Program-made: the position numbers and the translations under genes
Notes under the pieces: generated by a model
Told to the model about the DNA's origin: nothing
The model's database searches: none
What the model saw: only the letters and a program-made list of their open reading frames with translations
Assembly (NCBI RefSeq): GCF_015709455.1
Contig: NZ_JADNQW010000008.1
Span: 18,485-82,484 of the forward strand
Direction of reading: 5' to 3'
Length of the DNA: 64,000 nt
Origin: Methylosinus sp. H3A
GTDB taxonomy: Bacteria > Pseudomonadota > Alphaproteobacteria > Rhizobiales > Beijerinckiaceae
Shown here: positions 9,677 to 17,825 of the stretch, piece after piece
How the letters are laid out: every line of letters begins with the position of its first letter
How positions within the stretch are numbered: the first letter of the stretch is position 1

Positions 9677-10263
9677 AGAGGTATGGGGCGCCACCCCGGG
9701 AAATGATCGAGCTCGTAGCCCGGCGTCCGAAAGCATCCGAAATTGCCTTCTGGCGCCGGAAGCTCGCATTCGAACTCGACCTGTTCGACTTCGATGAAGC
9801 GTGTCTCTATGCTGCTGAGCTTCCAGCCGGCGACAGCCTTCGTCGGCTCGATCAGGCGGCTCGCGATGACGATCCCGCAATAGTCGAGATCACGGTCGCG
9901 CCCCGACCACCGCGATGCGGCCGCAGCCATGAGCTTCAGAGCGAGGTCTGCTCCGACGCGCTCACGAAACTCCGATTGCAGCAGCCATTCCGCCGCCCAG
10001 ATATGATAGGCCCAATCGAATGTGAGGTTCTTCTCCTGCGCCCATTGCATGAACGGCAGGAAAATCGCGCGCCCGTCGGGGCCCGAAAGCTCCAACAATT
10101 GCGGAACGGCGTCGAACAGCACATGCCAATAGGCCCGATAGCTGATGTCGAGACGAACATGACTTCGTGACTCTCGCGCGAACGCGTCGAGCCGCGAAGG
10201 ATTCATCATGTCTTGATAGAGATCGGCGTCGATTCTAGCCGGCGCAGGCGACAAGAGACTCAT
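9673..10263 (-). CDS. mbnC: MbnC, partner of the methanobactin-modifying enzyme
   Basis: This 196-residue protein begins MSLLSPAPARIDADLYQ. It has the size and position of MbnC, which binds the MbnA leader and forms the MbnBC complex that turns two core cysteines into oxazolone/thioamide groups. No catalytic motif is expected in MbnC. The start overlaps the end of mbnB by 29 bp and the stop overlaps mbnM, so all three are coupled. The call rests on context plus recognisable MbnC-like sequence (RAYWHVLFDAVPQLLEL, FDWAYHIWAAEWLL). Confidence 0.88.
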   Translation of the reverse strand: MSLLSPAPARIDADLYQDMMNPSRLDAFARESRSHVRLDISYRAYWHVLFDAVPQLLELSGPDGRAIFLPFMQWAQEKNLTFDWAYHIWAAEWLLQSEFRERVGADLALKLMAAAASRWSGRDRDLDYCGIVIASRLIEPTKAVAGWKLSSIETRFIEVEQVEFECELPAPEGNFGCFRTPGYELDHFPGWRPIPL

Positions 10264-11065
10264 TCGTCGTGTCCTCGGCGTGGGGGAATATCTCGCGCAG
10301 ACGTTCGAGATCGATCGCGATCGAATCATATTCGATCTCGAAATCGCGCTCATATGTGATCGTCGAGCCCGGCTTGTCGAATGCCGCGCGCATGGAGCGA
10401 AGGAACTCCAACGTATCCGGCGCCATTTCCCTGTCGTGCGAATCGACGATGACTCGCGGATCCAGAAACGAAGGCCCATATCCCGCGACATGAAAATGTC
10501 GCGTCGACGAGATGACGTCGTTCCAAGCGTCCAGCGACGCGCCGCAATTGTGTCGGGCGACCACCGCATTGGAGGCGTCGAAGAGGACGCCCGCTCCGGT
10601 CTCTCGGCAGAGCTTTCGAAAAAACTCGGGCTGCTCCCATCCGCCGTCCATGATGGATGGGTAGTTTTCGAGATGGAGTTGGACGCCGAGCATATCCTGC
10701 CATTGCTCCACGCGATTGCGCACGGGGTCATATTGGGCGTAATCGATTTCGCCGAGATAGAAGAGATTCCGTCCGTTCGGCGCAAAGCGCAGCAGATGGT
10801 CGGACACATAGACCGGCTGTAGCGCATCGATGAAAATGCGAATCTGCTTGGCAAGCTTCTCGAGCGTCTCTCTATCATTCTCGAGAAACTTCGACAGCAT
10901 GATATGGAACCCGACCGGACACTCGAACGCATCCGCCAGCTCTTTGACCGGAACATTCAAGAAATTGTCGATGAGCAGCTCGCAATAGTCGATCTGCCGC
11001 TCTCTGAGCATGCGCCGAACCATGTCCAGCGTGCCGTTCAAGGTGAAGTTGAATCCGATTTGCAT
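10235..11065 (-). CDS. mbnB: MbnB, DUF692 iron enzyme modifying MbnA cysteines
   Basis: This 276-residue protein is of the DUF692 TIM-barrel family. With MbnC it oxidises and rearranges Cys of the precursor to oxazolone plus thioamide using a multi-iron centre. Barrel-end metal-ligand-type motifs are present: VGFHIMLSK, YVSDHLLRF, LHLENYPS, FDASNA, HVAGY, DSHDREM. ATG 11065 gives the N-terminus MQIGFNFTLNGTLDMV, the usual MbnB beginning; an in-frame ATG at 11092 would add nine residues. It directly follows mbnA. The related bufferin enzymes (HvfB) are excluded by the adjacent MbnA-type precursor. Confidence 0.93.
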   Translation of the reverse strand: MQIGFNFTLNGTLDMVRRMLRERQIDYCELLIDNFLNVPVKELADAFECPVGFHIMLSKFLENDRETLEKLAKQIRIFIDALQPVYVSDHLLRFAPNGRNLFYLGEIDYAQYDPVRNRVEQWQDMLGVQLHLENYPSIMDGGWEQPEFFRKLCRETGAGVLFDASNAVVARHNCGASLDAWNDVISSTRHFHVAGYGPSFLDPRVIVDSHDREMAPDTLEFLRSMRAAFDKPGSTITYERDFEIEYDSIAIDLERLREIFPHAEDTTNESLVACAG

Positions 11066-11109
11066 CTGGAAAGCTTTCGACGATGTCCGCATGGAAGCTG
11101 GAAAGCCGC

Positions 11110-11130
11110 CCCCGGCCGTATGAACCGGGG
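11110..11130 (-). promoter_or_regulatory. Hairpin between mbnA and mbnB
   Basis: A 6-bp GC stem (CCCCGG/CCGGGG) with a 9-base loop lies between the mbnA stop and the mbnB start. No run of T follows, so it is not a standard terminator. It could reduce read-through or protect the mbnA message, giving more precursor than enzyme. This role is an inference. Confidence 0.4.
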
Positions 11131-11149
11131 ACGACGCTGCCGAATAAAA

Positions 11150-11245
11150 TCAGCAGGTGCCGCACCACGGCGGGTTGCACGCGCACATGGCCTGAACGCG
11201 GCCGATCACGGGGAGGATTTCCTTCTTGACTACTTTGATGGTCAT
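11150..11245 (-). CDS. mbnA: Methanobactin precursor peptide MbnA
   Basis: This 31-codon gene encodes a 19-residue leader, MTIKVVKKEILPVIGRVQA, with the conserved LPVIGR block of MbnA leaders. The 12-residue core that follows is MCACNPPWCGTC. By analogy with the OB3b precursor, Cys21 (before Ala) and Cys28 (before Gly-Thr) are the likely oxazolone/thioamide sites. Cys23 and Cys31 could then form the disulfide. GGAGC lies about 10 bases upstream of ATG 11245. Two hairpins lie upstream and one downstream. The core has a Pro-Pro-Trp insert and one more residue between the predicted modified cysteines than OB3b. Confidence 0.95.
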   Translation of the reverse strand: MTIKVVKKEILPVIGRVQAMCACNPPWCGTC

Positions 11246-11282
11246 TGCTTGCTCCATTCGGCGTTTGATCTGTCGCCACGCC

Positions 11283-11333
11283 GTCGCAACCGGCGACGTG
11301 ACGACTCGCTCTTCCGCAACGCCCCAGCGGAAG
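11283..11333 (-). promoter_or_regulatory. Two hairpins in the mbnN-mbnA gap
   Basis: The 113-bp gap holds a perfect 7-bp stem (cttccgc 11311-11317 with gcggaag 11327-11333) and a 5-bp stem (gtcgc 11283-11287 with gcgac 11293-11297). Neither is followed by a T-run. They may be RNA processing or stability elements at the 5' side of the mbnA message. Confidence 0.35.
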
Positions 11334-11358
11334 ACGATTCCGTGTCGCGTATCGCTCT

Positions 11359-12504
11359 TTATGTCGAAAGACCCGAAGATTCGCGGCTCTCGGCGGACGA
11401 CAGTGATGCGAGCGCTTCGAGGAGCGCATCGTTTTCCGACGGCGTCCCGACGGTGATGCGCAAATGTTTCCCGATCCGAGAGGTCGGAGGAAACGCTTTG
11501 ACGAAGATGCGAAATCTCTCTCTCAATTCCTCCGCGACGCTCGCGCCGGCCCGCGGCGTCGCGCAAAAGAGGAAATTGCCTTCCGAACGAAAGGGGGAAA
11601 AGCCCGGCATCGCAGCCAGTTCCTCACGCAGGCGCTCGCGCTCGCGCTTCACTTGGTCGATGAGCGGCTGGAACAGAGCGGCTTCTTCGAGAAAGATTCG
11701 CGCGACGCATGCGGTCATCGCATTCACGCGGTAAGGGAGCGAGGCGCGTTCCAATTCGCGAATGAGCGGCTCCGATGCGACGAGATATCCCAATCGGCAC
11801 CCCGCGAGTCCGATCTTCGAAAATGATTGCGCGACGATTACATTGTGGCGATCGATCGCATCCGTCGCATAGGAGACGCCGGCATAGGCGGAATATGCCT
11901 CGTCCAGGCACAGCAGGTCGCTCGTGGACGCCGCGAGCCGCTCGAATGCGGCGCGATCCAGGGCACGGCCGGTCGGATTATTGGGATTGCCGACATAAAA
12001 TATCTTTGCGCCCTCCACCACCGTCATTTTGTCGGCGACCTCCGTCGACAAGGCAAATGCGTCGTCGAGCGGAATGGTGACGAAGCCTTTGTCGTTGAGA
12101 GCGGCGAAATGCCCGTAGAGCGGGAATGTCGGCGTCGGAACGACCACCGCGTCGAACGGCCCCCCGAAAGCACGACAAACGAGATCGAGCATTTCCGTCG
12201 AGCCGACGCCGAGAAGAATATTTTCGGCGCGCACGCCGATATTCGCTGCGATCTCGGCCTCGAGCGCATCGATCTCCGTCGCATCCGGATAGTGTCGAAA
12301 GTCGATCGCCGAAATCTCTCGCGCGACACGCGTCAGGAATTCGTCCGGGAGAGGAAAACGCATCTCATTGGCGTCGAGACAAAGGCCGTCGCTCCGCGGA
12401 ATCGAGCCGTATATCGGCGTCGCTCCCAAGCGTCTCTTGGCTTGCGGCCTGGCCGTCGCAGAGTGTGGCGCTGGTTGCTCAAGAACATCGATCAGGTCCG
12501 ACAA
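11359..12504 (-). CDS. mbnN: MbnN, PLP-dependent aminotransferase (HisC-like)
   Basis: This 381-residue class I/II aminotransferase of histidinol-phosphate type carries the NPNNPTG loop, DEAYSAY and the PLP lysine in QSFSKIGLAGCRLGYL. In known systems MbnN deaminates the N-terminal residue of the core once the leader is removed, giving a keto group. The start is read as TTG 12504 because AGGAGA sits 6-7 bases ahead; no ATG nearby has such support. It lies immediately upstream of mbnA, whereas in the OB3b operon mbnN follows mbnM. A pure histidine-pathway role is unlikely in this context. Confidence 0.85.
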   Translation of the reverse strand: MSDLIDVLEQPAPHSATARPQAKRRLGATPIYGSIPRSDGLCLDANEMRFPLPDEFLTRVAREISAIDFRHYPDATEIDALEAEIAANIGVRAENILLGVGSTEMLDLVCRAFGGPFDAVVVPTPTFPLYGHFAALNDKGFVTIPLDDAFALSTEVADKMTVVEGAKIFYVGNPNNPTGRALDRAAFERLAASTSDLLCLDEAYSAYAGVSYATDAIDRHNVIVAQSFSKIGLAGCRLGYLVASEPLIRELERASLPYRVNAMTACVARIFLEEAALFQPLIDQVKRERERLREELAAMPGFSPFRSEGNFLFCATPRAGASVAEELRERFRIFVKAFPPTSRIGKHLRITVGTPSENDALLEALASLSSAESRESSGLST

Positions 12505-12863
12505 GGCGCGTCTCCTGTTCTACCGATGGTGAAAGCTATCGTGGCCATGCCTGCGCTCGCTCTGTGTGCTTCATCAAAACATGTGACGATGGCGTCTCGC
12601 GCGTCGGCGAGTCATTCACGAAACATGTCGGATCATTCACTCGTGATGAGAGACGCGCAGATGCGATCGAATCCGACATGGGTGGAAAAAAATTTTCTCG
12701 TGATGCCGAAAAATTCGTTCGATCGATCTATGTCACGATGATCGACTAGAAGGAGACATACGTCGGCGCTGGAACTTATGCGCGAACCGTGAACGAATGC
12801 CCGCTCGAGCCGAAGATGTGGAAGCAAACGACCTCGCAGCGGCGACGCCGTTCGTCATGTTTC
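12505..12863. other. Intergenic control region upstream of mbnN
   Basis: This 359-bp region has no convincing gene. It contains an AT-rich run (aaaaaaattttc near 12680) and two direct TCATTCAC repeats. It is the only long gap in front of mbnN-mbnA-mbnBCM and so probably carries their promoter. Confidence 0.5.
12612..12640. promoter_or_regulatory. Two TCATTCAC direct repeats spaced 21 bp
   Basis: TCATTCAC occurs at 12612-12619 and 12633-12640, with 21 bp (two helical turns) between the starts. They lie about 110-130 bp upstream of mbnN. The spacing suits a dimeric activator or sigma-linked site, but no factor can be named. Confidence 0.3.
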
Positions 12864-13553
12864 TTATCGGGCGGCCGTGTCGGGGAGGCTCAGCTCCAGC
12901 GCTTTCGACAATCGCGTGCGATGCGCCTCAATCTTATCGCTTTCGGAGCGAGGAATTTGTGGAAATGCGAGCGCCTGCGCGCAAGCATTAGTCGCGGCGG
13001 CGATCGATGTCGGCGAATTCGGCTTTTTGAAGCATTTGCGCCAGCTCTCGATATATCTCGCCATGCTCGGATCGAAGGGCGTCGCCGATCCGGCGCGATG
13101 CGCATCCGCGTCGACGCCCTCATCATTTTCGCAGACTGTTTCGATGATCTTGCAGGGATCTTTCGCGCGGCATTCGGTGTCGGCTTTGTCTCGGGCGTGA
13201 GCGAGACTGTCGCCGATCGCCGCTGCGTAGCGAGATCCGTCGAGACTCGCCGCGACGGCGGCGCAGCCGTCGTGAAACGACTGCACGACCGTGCAGGCGC
13301 TTCTCTCGCCGCCGCAGACATAGACGGCGAATCGCGCGGCCCCGCGCGGGTCTGAAAAGCCGCGAGCGGAGCCCGTCAGCCATTCCCCATTGTCGCGTCG
13401 TCCGAGCGCGAGAGCCGACTCCGCCCGAGAGTCGGAAGAGGCTCCCGATATGAGCAAAATCCACGTCGATAGGATGTATGCGGCGCTGCGTCCGAGGCGC
13501 ACTCTCTTCGGCCTGTGGGCATGAGCATGAAATAGTGAGATTGGTTCGGTCAT
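12864..13553 (-). CDS. Secreted DUF4189-like protein
   Basis: This 229-residue protein has an N-terminal export signal (about residues 22-43, AAYILSTWILLISGASS, cleavage near SRA). A DUF4189-type domain follows, with pattern GSARGFSDPRGAARFAVYVCGGERSACTVV and conserved Cys. The C-terminal half is Cys-containing and helical (IESWRKCFKKP). Its function is not known. It lies between the second sigma factor and mbnN on the same strand. Six or more Cys in an exported protein would fit metal binding or disulfides, which is only an inference. Confidence 0.65.
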   Translation of the reverse strand: MTEPISLFHAHAHRPKRVRLGRSAAYILSTWILLISGASSDSRAESALALGRRDNGEWLTGSARGFSDPRGAARFAVYVCGGERSACTVVQSFHDGCAAVAASLDGSRYAAAIGDSLAHARDKADTECRAKDPCKIIETVCENDEGVDADAHRAGSATPFDPSMARYIESWRKCFKKPNSPTSIAAATNACAQALAFPQIPRSESDKIEAHRTRLSKALELSLPDTAAR

Positions 13554-13622
13554 GAACGAGCTCGATTGCTGATGAGTCGACGCACGCTCGACGAGTCGAC
13601 GAATGCGCGCGCCTGTCGGAAG

Positions 13623-14144
13623 TCATGCGGGATTCGACGATTGAAACGCCATGCTGTGGCGTAAATCGCCACGGGCTTTGGTCAAGTGCCTTTCCACCGT
13701 TCGTGTCGATACGCCGCAACGGTCGGCGATTTCGGCGTTGGTGGCGCCGTCGACCACTTTCAAGAGGATGATCTGCTTGCGCAATGGCGACAGCTGTTCG
13801 AATGTCGAGGAATAGTGGTGGAGCTCGGCAACGTTCGGCGTGTCGGAATGAATGGGAAGGACGACGGATTCGTCGAAGGGCGTCGCGGCGTCGGTAAAGG
13901 CGGAGCGGAGCTTTCGCCGCCTGTGCATGTCGGTGACGAGATTGGCGGTGATGCGATATAGATAGGCGCGCGGGCAGGTTAGCTTTTCGGCTCCCTCCTT
14001 CACCAGTCGCAGATAGGCCTCCTGAACGACGTCTTCTGATTCTTCCCAACCGAGCCGACGGCTGGCGAATTGACGTAATCTGGGCGCATAGTCCCGGTAG
14101 AGCTGTTGGACCGACTTCTCCTTCGCTGTCATGCGCATCTCCAT
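13623..14144 (-). CDS. ECF sigma factor, FecI-like (orphan)
   Basis: This 173-residue sigma-70 family factor has region 2 (residues about 10-75, DYAPRLRQFASRRLGWEESEDVVQEAYLRL) and region 4 (about 110-160, LSPLRKQIILLKVVDGATNAEIADRCGVSTRTVERHL). It resembles FecI-type iron or MbnI sigma factors. It has no FecR gene next to it; the only anti-sigma gene in the island is mbnR, 4 kb away. It is intact, unlike the frameshifted mbnI, so it could have taken over regulation of the cluster. Confidence 0.85.
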   Translation of the reverse strand: MEMRMTAKEKSVQQLYRDYAPRLRQFASRRLGWEESEDVVQEAYLRLVKEGAEKLTCPRAYLYRITANLVTDMHRRRKLRSAFTDAATPFDESVVLPIHSDTPNVAELHHYSSTFEQLSPLRKQIILLKVVDGATNAEIADRCGVSTRTVERHLTKARGDLRHSMAFQSSNPA

Positions 14145-14184
14145 AGCTTCGCTCGGAAGTGGTGAAACAGGCGTTCTGTGGGCT

Positions 14185-14517
14185 CTAGCGTCTATGGCGC
14201 GATCGATCGCCTCCTTCGCCGCCGAGCTTCTTCACGGATCTGGCCAACGGCCGAATATGAGAATGGCTTCGGTTCAAAGCGATCTGATTCATCGGCACGA
14301 CGAAGACGGCGGAGGCGTTCGACGCATCCGCGAGCGCGATCCGGCACATGAGTCCGAACTGTTCGCCAGCGTCGAAGACTTCGATCACCGTGAGGCGGGG
14401 CGAGCGTCGGACATCGATCGAACGACTACGCAAGAAGGACAATAGCGCGGGTCGGCCTTGCGCCGCGAAAGGCAATTCGCGTCGCAGGCGAGCGATGAGC
14501 TCTCTTTCTCTTTGCAT
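14185..14517 (-). CDS. Hypothetical 110-residue protein
   Basis: This soluble protein starts MQRERELIARLRRELPFAAQGRPALLSFLRSR and has a strand-rich middle (RLTVIEVFDAGEQFGLMCRIAL, SAVFVVPMNQIAL). Its composition looks like a real protein, a GAGGCG sequence lies upstream of the ATG, and it fits between mbnT and the orphan sigma gene on the same strand with a 40-bp gap. I do not recognise a family. Confidence 0.5.
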   Translation of the reverse strand: MQRERELIARLRRELPFAAQGRPALLSFLRSRSIDVRRSPRLTVIEVFDAGEQFGLMCRIALADASNASAVFVVPMNQIALNRSHSHIRPLARSVKKLGGEGGDRSRHRR

Positions 14518-15060
14518 GCCAATTCGCCTCGAATGAGATTGCGAGAAGCTAAAAAGGCGGGAGCGACGTCACGACAGATCGATCGCTCTTCGCAGAATGG
14601 AAGACGCGTTGAAATTGCGGCCGAGTCCGGTCGTCGGCTCAGGCGCGAGCTGCTTCGGCTTTCCCGAGTCGCCTGGTCAGTTGTCCGTGGGCGGCGTCCG
14701 TCGCCGCGCTCGGTTCGAGGCGGCTTCGCTCGAAGCGCGCTGGATGTGCGGCCGCGTCATGCGGTGTCGAGGCGACGAGCGCGCCACGCCACAGCGGTCG
14801 CACTCGCGCCTATGACGCGCGTTTGATGTGATGTCGGCGCGGCGAATGTGGCCGTTCGAACGCCGAGACAGTTTGTATGTGACAGAGCGCTTCGCGCCGT
14901 CATTTCTTTCGAAAATCGCAATGGCCGCATTTTTTCCTCTGACGATCGGTTTCAGTCGCCTCGCTTTCATCGATGCAACAGTGGGCGTCGTCGCGTGAGA
15001 CGAGCGCCCGCTAGATGAGGCCTTCCGCTCGAGGCGGGAGGCGTCCGCTTTTTCAGCTGT
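14518..15060. other. 543-bp gap, no gene recognised
   Basis: Only short, Arg-rich frames typical of random GC-rich DNA are present on both strands. No hairpin with a T-run and no IS end were found. Confidence 0.5.
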
Positions 15061-17613
15061 TCAGAACTCCCATCGGAGCGAGCCGAGGAAGCTGCGCGGC
15101 GTTCCCGTTTGAATCGTCGTCCTGCTGCTCGCCGTAGGATAATAGATGGTGTCGGTTATGTTCTTGACGTTGAGCTGCGCGGTCACCTTGTAGCCCGCGA
15201 TCTCGGTCGCATAGGCGACCATGCCATTGAGCAGCGCATAGCTCGGCAGGATCAATGTGTTGGCGTTATCGCCGAAGAAATCGTCGACGACGGTGACGCC
15301 GGCTCCGAGGCTCAGACCGCGCAATTCGCCATCGGCTGCATATTTGACCCAGAGGTTGCCGTAGTTGCGCGGGCTGCCGGGCAGCTTATTGCCGGCAACC
15401 GCGAGCTGCGTCGTCATCAGCGTGGCGGGATTATAGGTGAGCGCGCCTTGTATCGTGCGCACATCGTCATGCGTGTAATTGGCGATCACGCTCCAATTGT
15501 CGTCGATGCGGCCCATGAGATCGAATTCGACGCCGCGGCTGCGCGCTTTTCCGATGACCAGCGAATTGCTCGCATTGGTGGGGTCCGGCGTCAGAATATT
15601 CGTCTTTGTGATGTCGAAATAGGCGAGCGTCGCCGTCAGCCGACCGTCGAGGAGTTCCGCTTTGACTCCGCCTTCGAACTGCTCGCCTTTTTGCGGCGGA
15701 AGCGCCACTCCGAGGCTGGTCGTATTGTTCAAGCCGAAGGAACGCGTGAAATTGCCGTAGAGCGAGAGCCATGGCGTCGGCTGATAGACGAGGCCGACTC
15801 TGGGGCTGAACGCCTTATTATAGACCGTGGTGTAGGAAGCGAGAGCGCCGGCGAGCGAGGTGACGGTCTTATTGCTGCCCGTTTCCGCCCAATCATAGCG
15901 CCCGCCCAGCAGCACATGAACCGAGTCGTCGAAGAAGGAGACCATGTCCTGCGCATAGACGCCGGTCCAGCGTTGATCCTGCGTGATGTATTGTGGGGCG
16001 GCGAAGGGATTGTCGAGCGTCCAATAATTGGGAGCATAGATGTTTATCGAGCTCGTCGCTGCGAATATATTCGTGTACATCGGCATATGAGTGCTGAGAT
16101 AATCATAGCCGACGAGGGTCGAATGCGATAGCGGGCCCGTCTCGAACTTGCCTTTGAGGTCCAAATTGGTCGCGAAGTCGAATTCGTGGAATCCGCCGCC
16201 GAGCGTGGAGTTCGTCAATGTGCGCGTGAGAACGCCGGTCGCTTGATTGATGGTCACGCCGAGCGCGTTGATCTGGCTGTCGTCGAATGTCGAATAGCTC
16301 ATCCGATTGGTGAGGCTCCAACCGGGGAAGAAATCATAGGTCCAGTCATAGGCGACGCGCTTCTTGTCGTATTCGTGCGGAGAGGTCGTCGTCAGAAGCG
16401 GAGTCTGAAGATAGCGCGAGATCGGTATCGGCGCAGGATAGGAGCCGATCGCCGGCAGCACGGGATAGTCGTCGACCCAAGTGCGATGCTGATATTCGAA
16501 ATCTATGTTCATCCGGAATTGCTCGGTCGGACGAAAGCTCAGCGTCGGCGCCAGAAAAATATTCTGGTCCTTCACGAAATCCCGATAGGAATAGGTGTGG
16601 TAGAATTCGCCGTTGATCCGATATCCGAATACATTGTCCGGCGTCAGCGGACCGGTGGCGTCGACCGTCGTTCGGGTAAGTCCATAAGAGCCGTTCTGCT
16701 GCTGAACGGAATAATAAGGCGTCTCCAACGGGCGCTTCACCACGAGATCGATGAGGCCGCCGGGCTCCACGCGGCCATAGAGAATCGCCGCCGGACCTTT
16801 CAGCACCTCGACCGATTGCAGATTAGCGGTGTCGAGATAGCGCATTCGGTATTCCATCAGGCCGTTCTTATAAGAGTTGCCATTGCTGGAAAATCCACGA
16901 ATCTTATAAGATTCGGAAAAGCCTGGAGTCGTTTGCACGGAGCTGACATTGGTGACGATCGCGTCCTTGACGCTGATCGCTTGCTGATCGTCCATCAGCT
17001 GCCGCGTCACCACTTGAACGGCCACCGGCGTTTTGAGCAGCGGCGTGTCCATCTTCATGGCGCTGGACGCGTTTTCGGCCTTATACCCGGTCATGCGATC
17101 GCCGGGGCCCTGGGGAGCGCCGCCAGCGCGACGACCCGCGCGATCGGCGTTCGATTCGTGTCCGATGTCGATCGTCGGCAGCGGCGTCGCGCCCTCCGGG
17201 TTCGCGTCATTGCGCACTTCGGTCGCCTGGGCGAGAACGATCACCACGGATTTTCCGTTGGGCGACAGCTCATATTTCAAGCCGGTTCCGGACAGAACTT
17301 CCGAAAGCGCTTCGGCGAGGCTGTGCTGGCCGGTCAGTCCTCTGGTCCGATGGGAACGGGTGAGGCGCGAATCATAGACGATGCGGACGCCGCTCGCATC
17401 GGCGACGCTGTTCAGCGCGGTCGATATGGGGCCGGCCGGAATGTCGTAGCTGCGGACGATCTCGGAGATTTCCCTCTGCGACATCTGCGCATGCGCTTCG
17501 GCGCGATCCGCGTTCGAGCCGAACGCTATGGCGCTCATCACGGACGCGATGGCCGTGGCGCTCATCATCCCACCCTTCGCCGACTTGCTTCCATTGAGAA
17601 TCCGATCCGACAT
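15061..17613 (-). CDS. mbnT: MbnT-like TonB-dependent receptor with STN signalling domain
   Basis: This 850-residue outer-membrane transducer has a signal peptide ending near AEAHAQ. The STN domain follows at about residues 50-125 (YDIPAGPISTALNSVADASGVRIVYD). The plug contains VAVQVVTRQLMDDQQAISVKDA and EVLKGPAAILYGRVEPGG. The C-terminal barrel ends in GSLRWEF. In FecA-type systems the STN domain contacts the FecR anti-sigma factor, here mbnR just upstream, which links uptake to gene control. The position between mbnR and the biosynthesis genes matches MbnT, importer of copper-methanobactin. ATG 17613 is the likely start; in-frame ATG 17661 is the alternative. Confidence 0.88.
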   Translation of the reverse strand: MSDRILNGSKSAKGGMMSATAIASVMSAIAFGSNADRAEAHAQMSQREISEIVRSYDIPAGPISTALNSVADASGVRIVYDSRLTRSHRTRGLTGQHSLAEALSEVLSGTGLKYELSPNGKSVVIVLAQATEVRNDANPEGATPLPTIDIGHESNADRAGRRAGGAPQGPGDRMTGYKAENASSAMKMDTPLLKTPVAVQVVTRQLMDDQQAISVKDAIVTNVSSVQTTPGFSESYKIRGFSSNGNSYKNGLMEYRMRYLDTANLQSVEVLKGPAAILYGRVEPGGLIDLVVKRPLETPYYSVQQQNGSYGLTRTTVDATGPLTPDNVFGYRINGEFYHTYSYRDFVKDQNIFLAPTLSFRPTEQFRMNIDFEYQHRTWVDDYPVLPAIGSYPAPIPISRYLQTPLLTTTSPHEYDKKRVAYDWTYDFFPGWSLTNRMSYSTFDDSQINALGVTINQATGVLTRTLTNSTLGGGFHEFDFATNLDLKGKFETGPLSHSTLVGYDYLSTHMPMYTNIFAATSSINIYAPNYWTLDNPFAAPQYITQDQRWTGVYAQDMVSFFDDSVHVLLGGRYDWAETGSNKTVTSLAGALASYTTVYNKAFSPRVGLVYQPTPWLSLYGNFTRSFGLNNTTSLGVALPPQKGEQFEGGVKAELLDGRLTATLAYFDITKTNILTPDPTNASNSLVIGKARSRGVEFDLMGRIDDNWSVIANYTHDDVRTIQGALTYNPATLMTTQLAVAGNKLPGSPRNYGNLWVKYAADGELRGLSLGAGVTVVDDFFGDNANTLILPSYALLNGMVAYATEIAGYKVTAQLNVKNITDTIYYPTASSRTTIQTGTPRSFLGSLRWEF

Positions 17614-17825
17614 CGATTTGGTTCCGTCCCGTCTCCTAGCGGCAGGCACAGCGCCTCCCACTCTGACAAGGACGAAGCTCTCCTCCTCCGGGGAGGTCGA
17701 CGAGTTAAAAAATTCTCCTTTCCCTATGCCGCGAGCGCGAGGCCGCCGCCTTCGCCCCGACGGCGGGCCCGCTATACAACAAGACGAACGGCGGCCGCGA
17801 TAGGGGACGCGGCCGCGCGGAAAAA

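Noticed and set aside
10235..11065. Reading the DUF692 gene as a bufferin (HvfB) enzyme
   Set aside because: The adjacent precursor has the MbnA leader LPVIGR and a short cysteine core, not a DUF2282-type bufferin precursor, and mbnC/mbnM/mbnN are present.
11150..11566. MbnA frame extended upstream to 138 codons
   Set aside because: The extension overlaps mbnN, has no good start, and the conserved MbnA leader begins at ATG 11245 with GGAGC ahead.
14677..14970. 97-codon minus-strand frame between mbnT and the small hypothetical gene
   Set aside because: Very Arg/Ser-rich, no start signal and no recognisable fold pattern.
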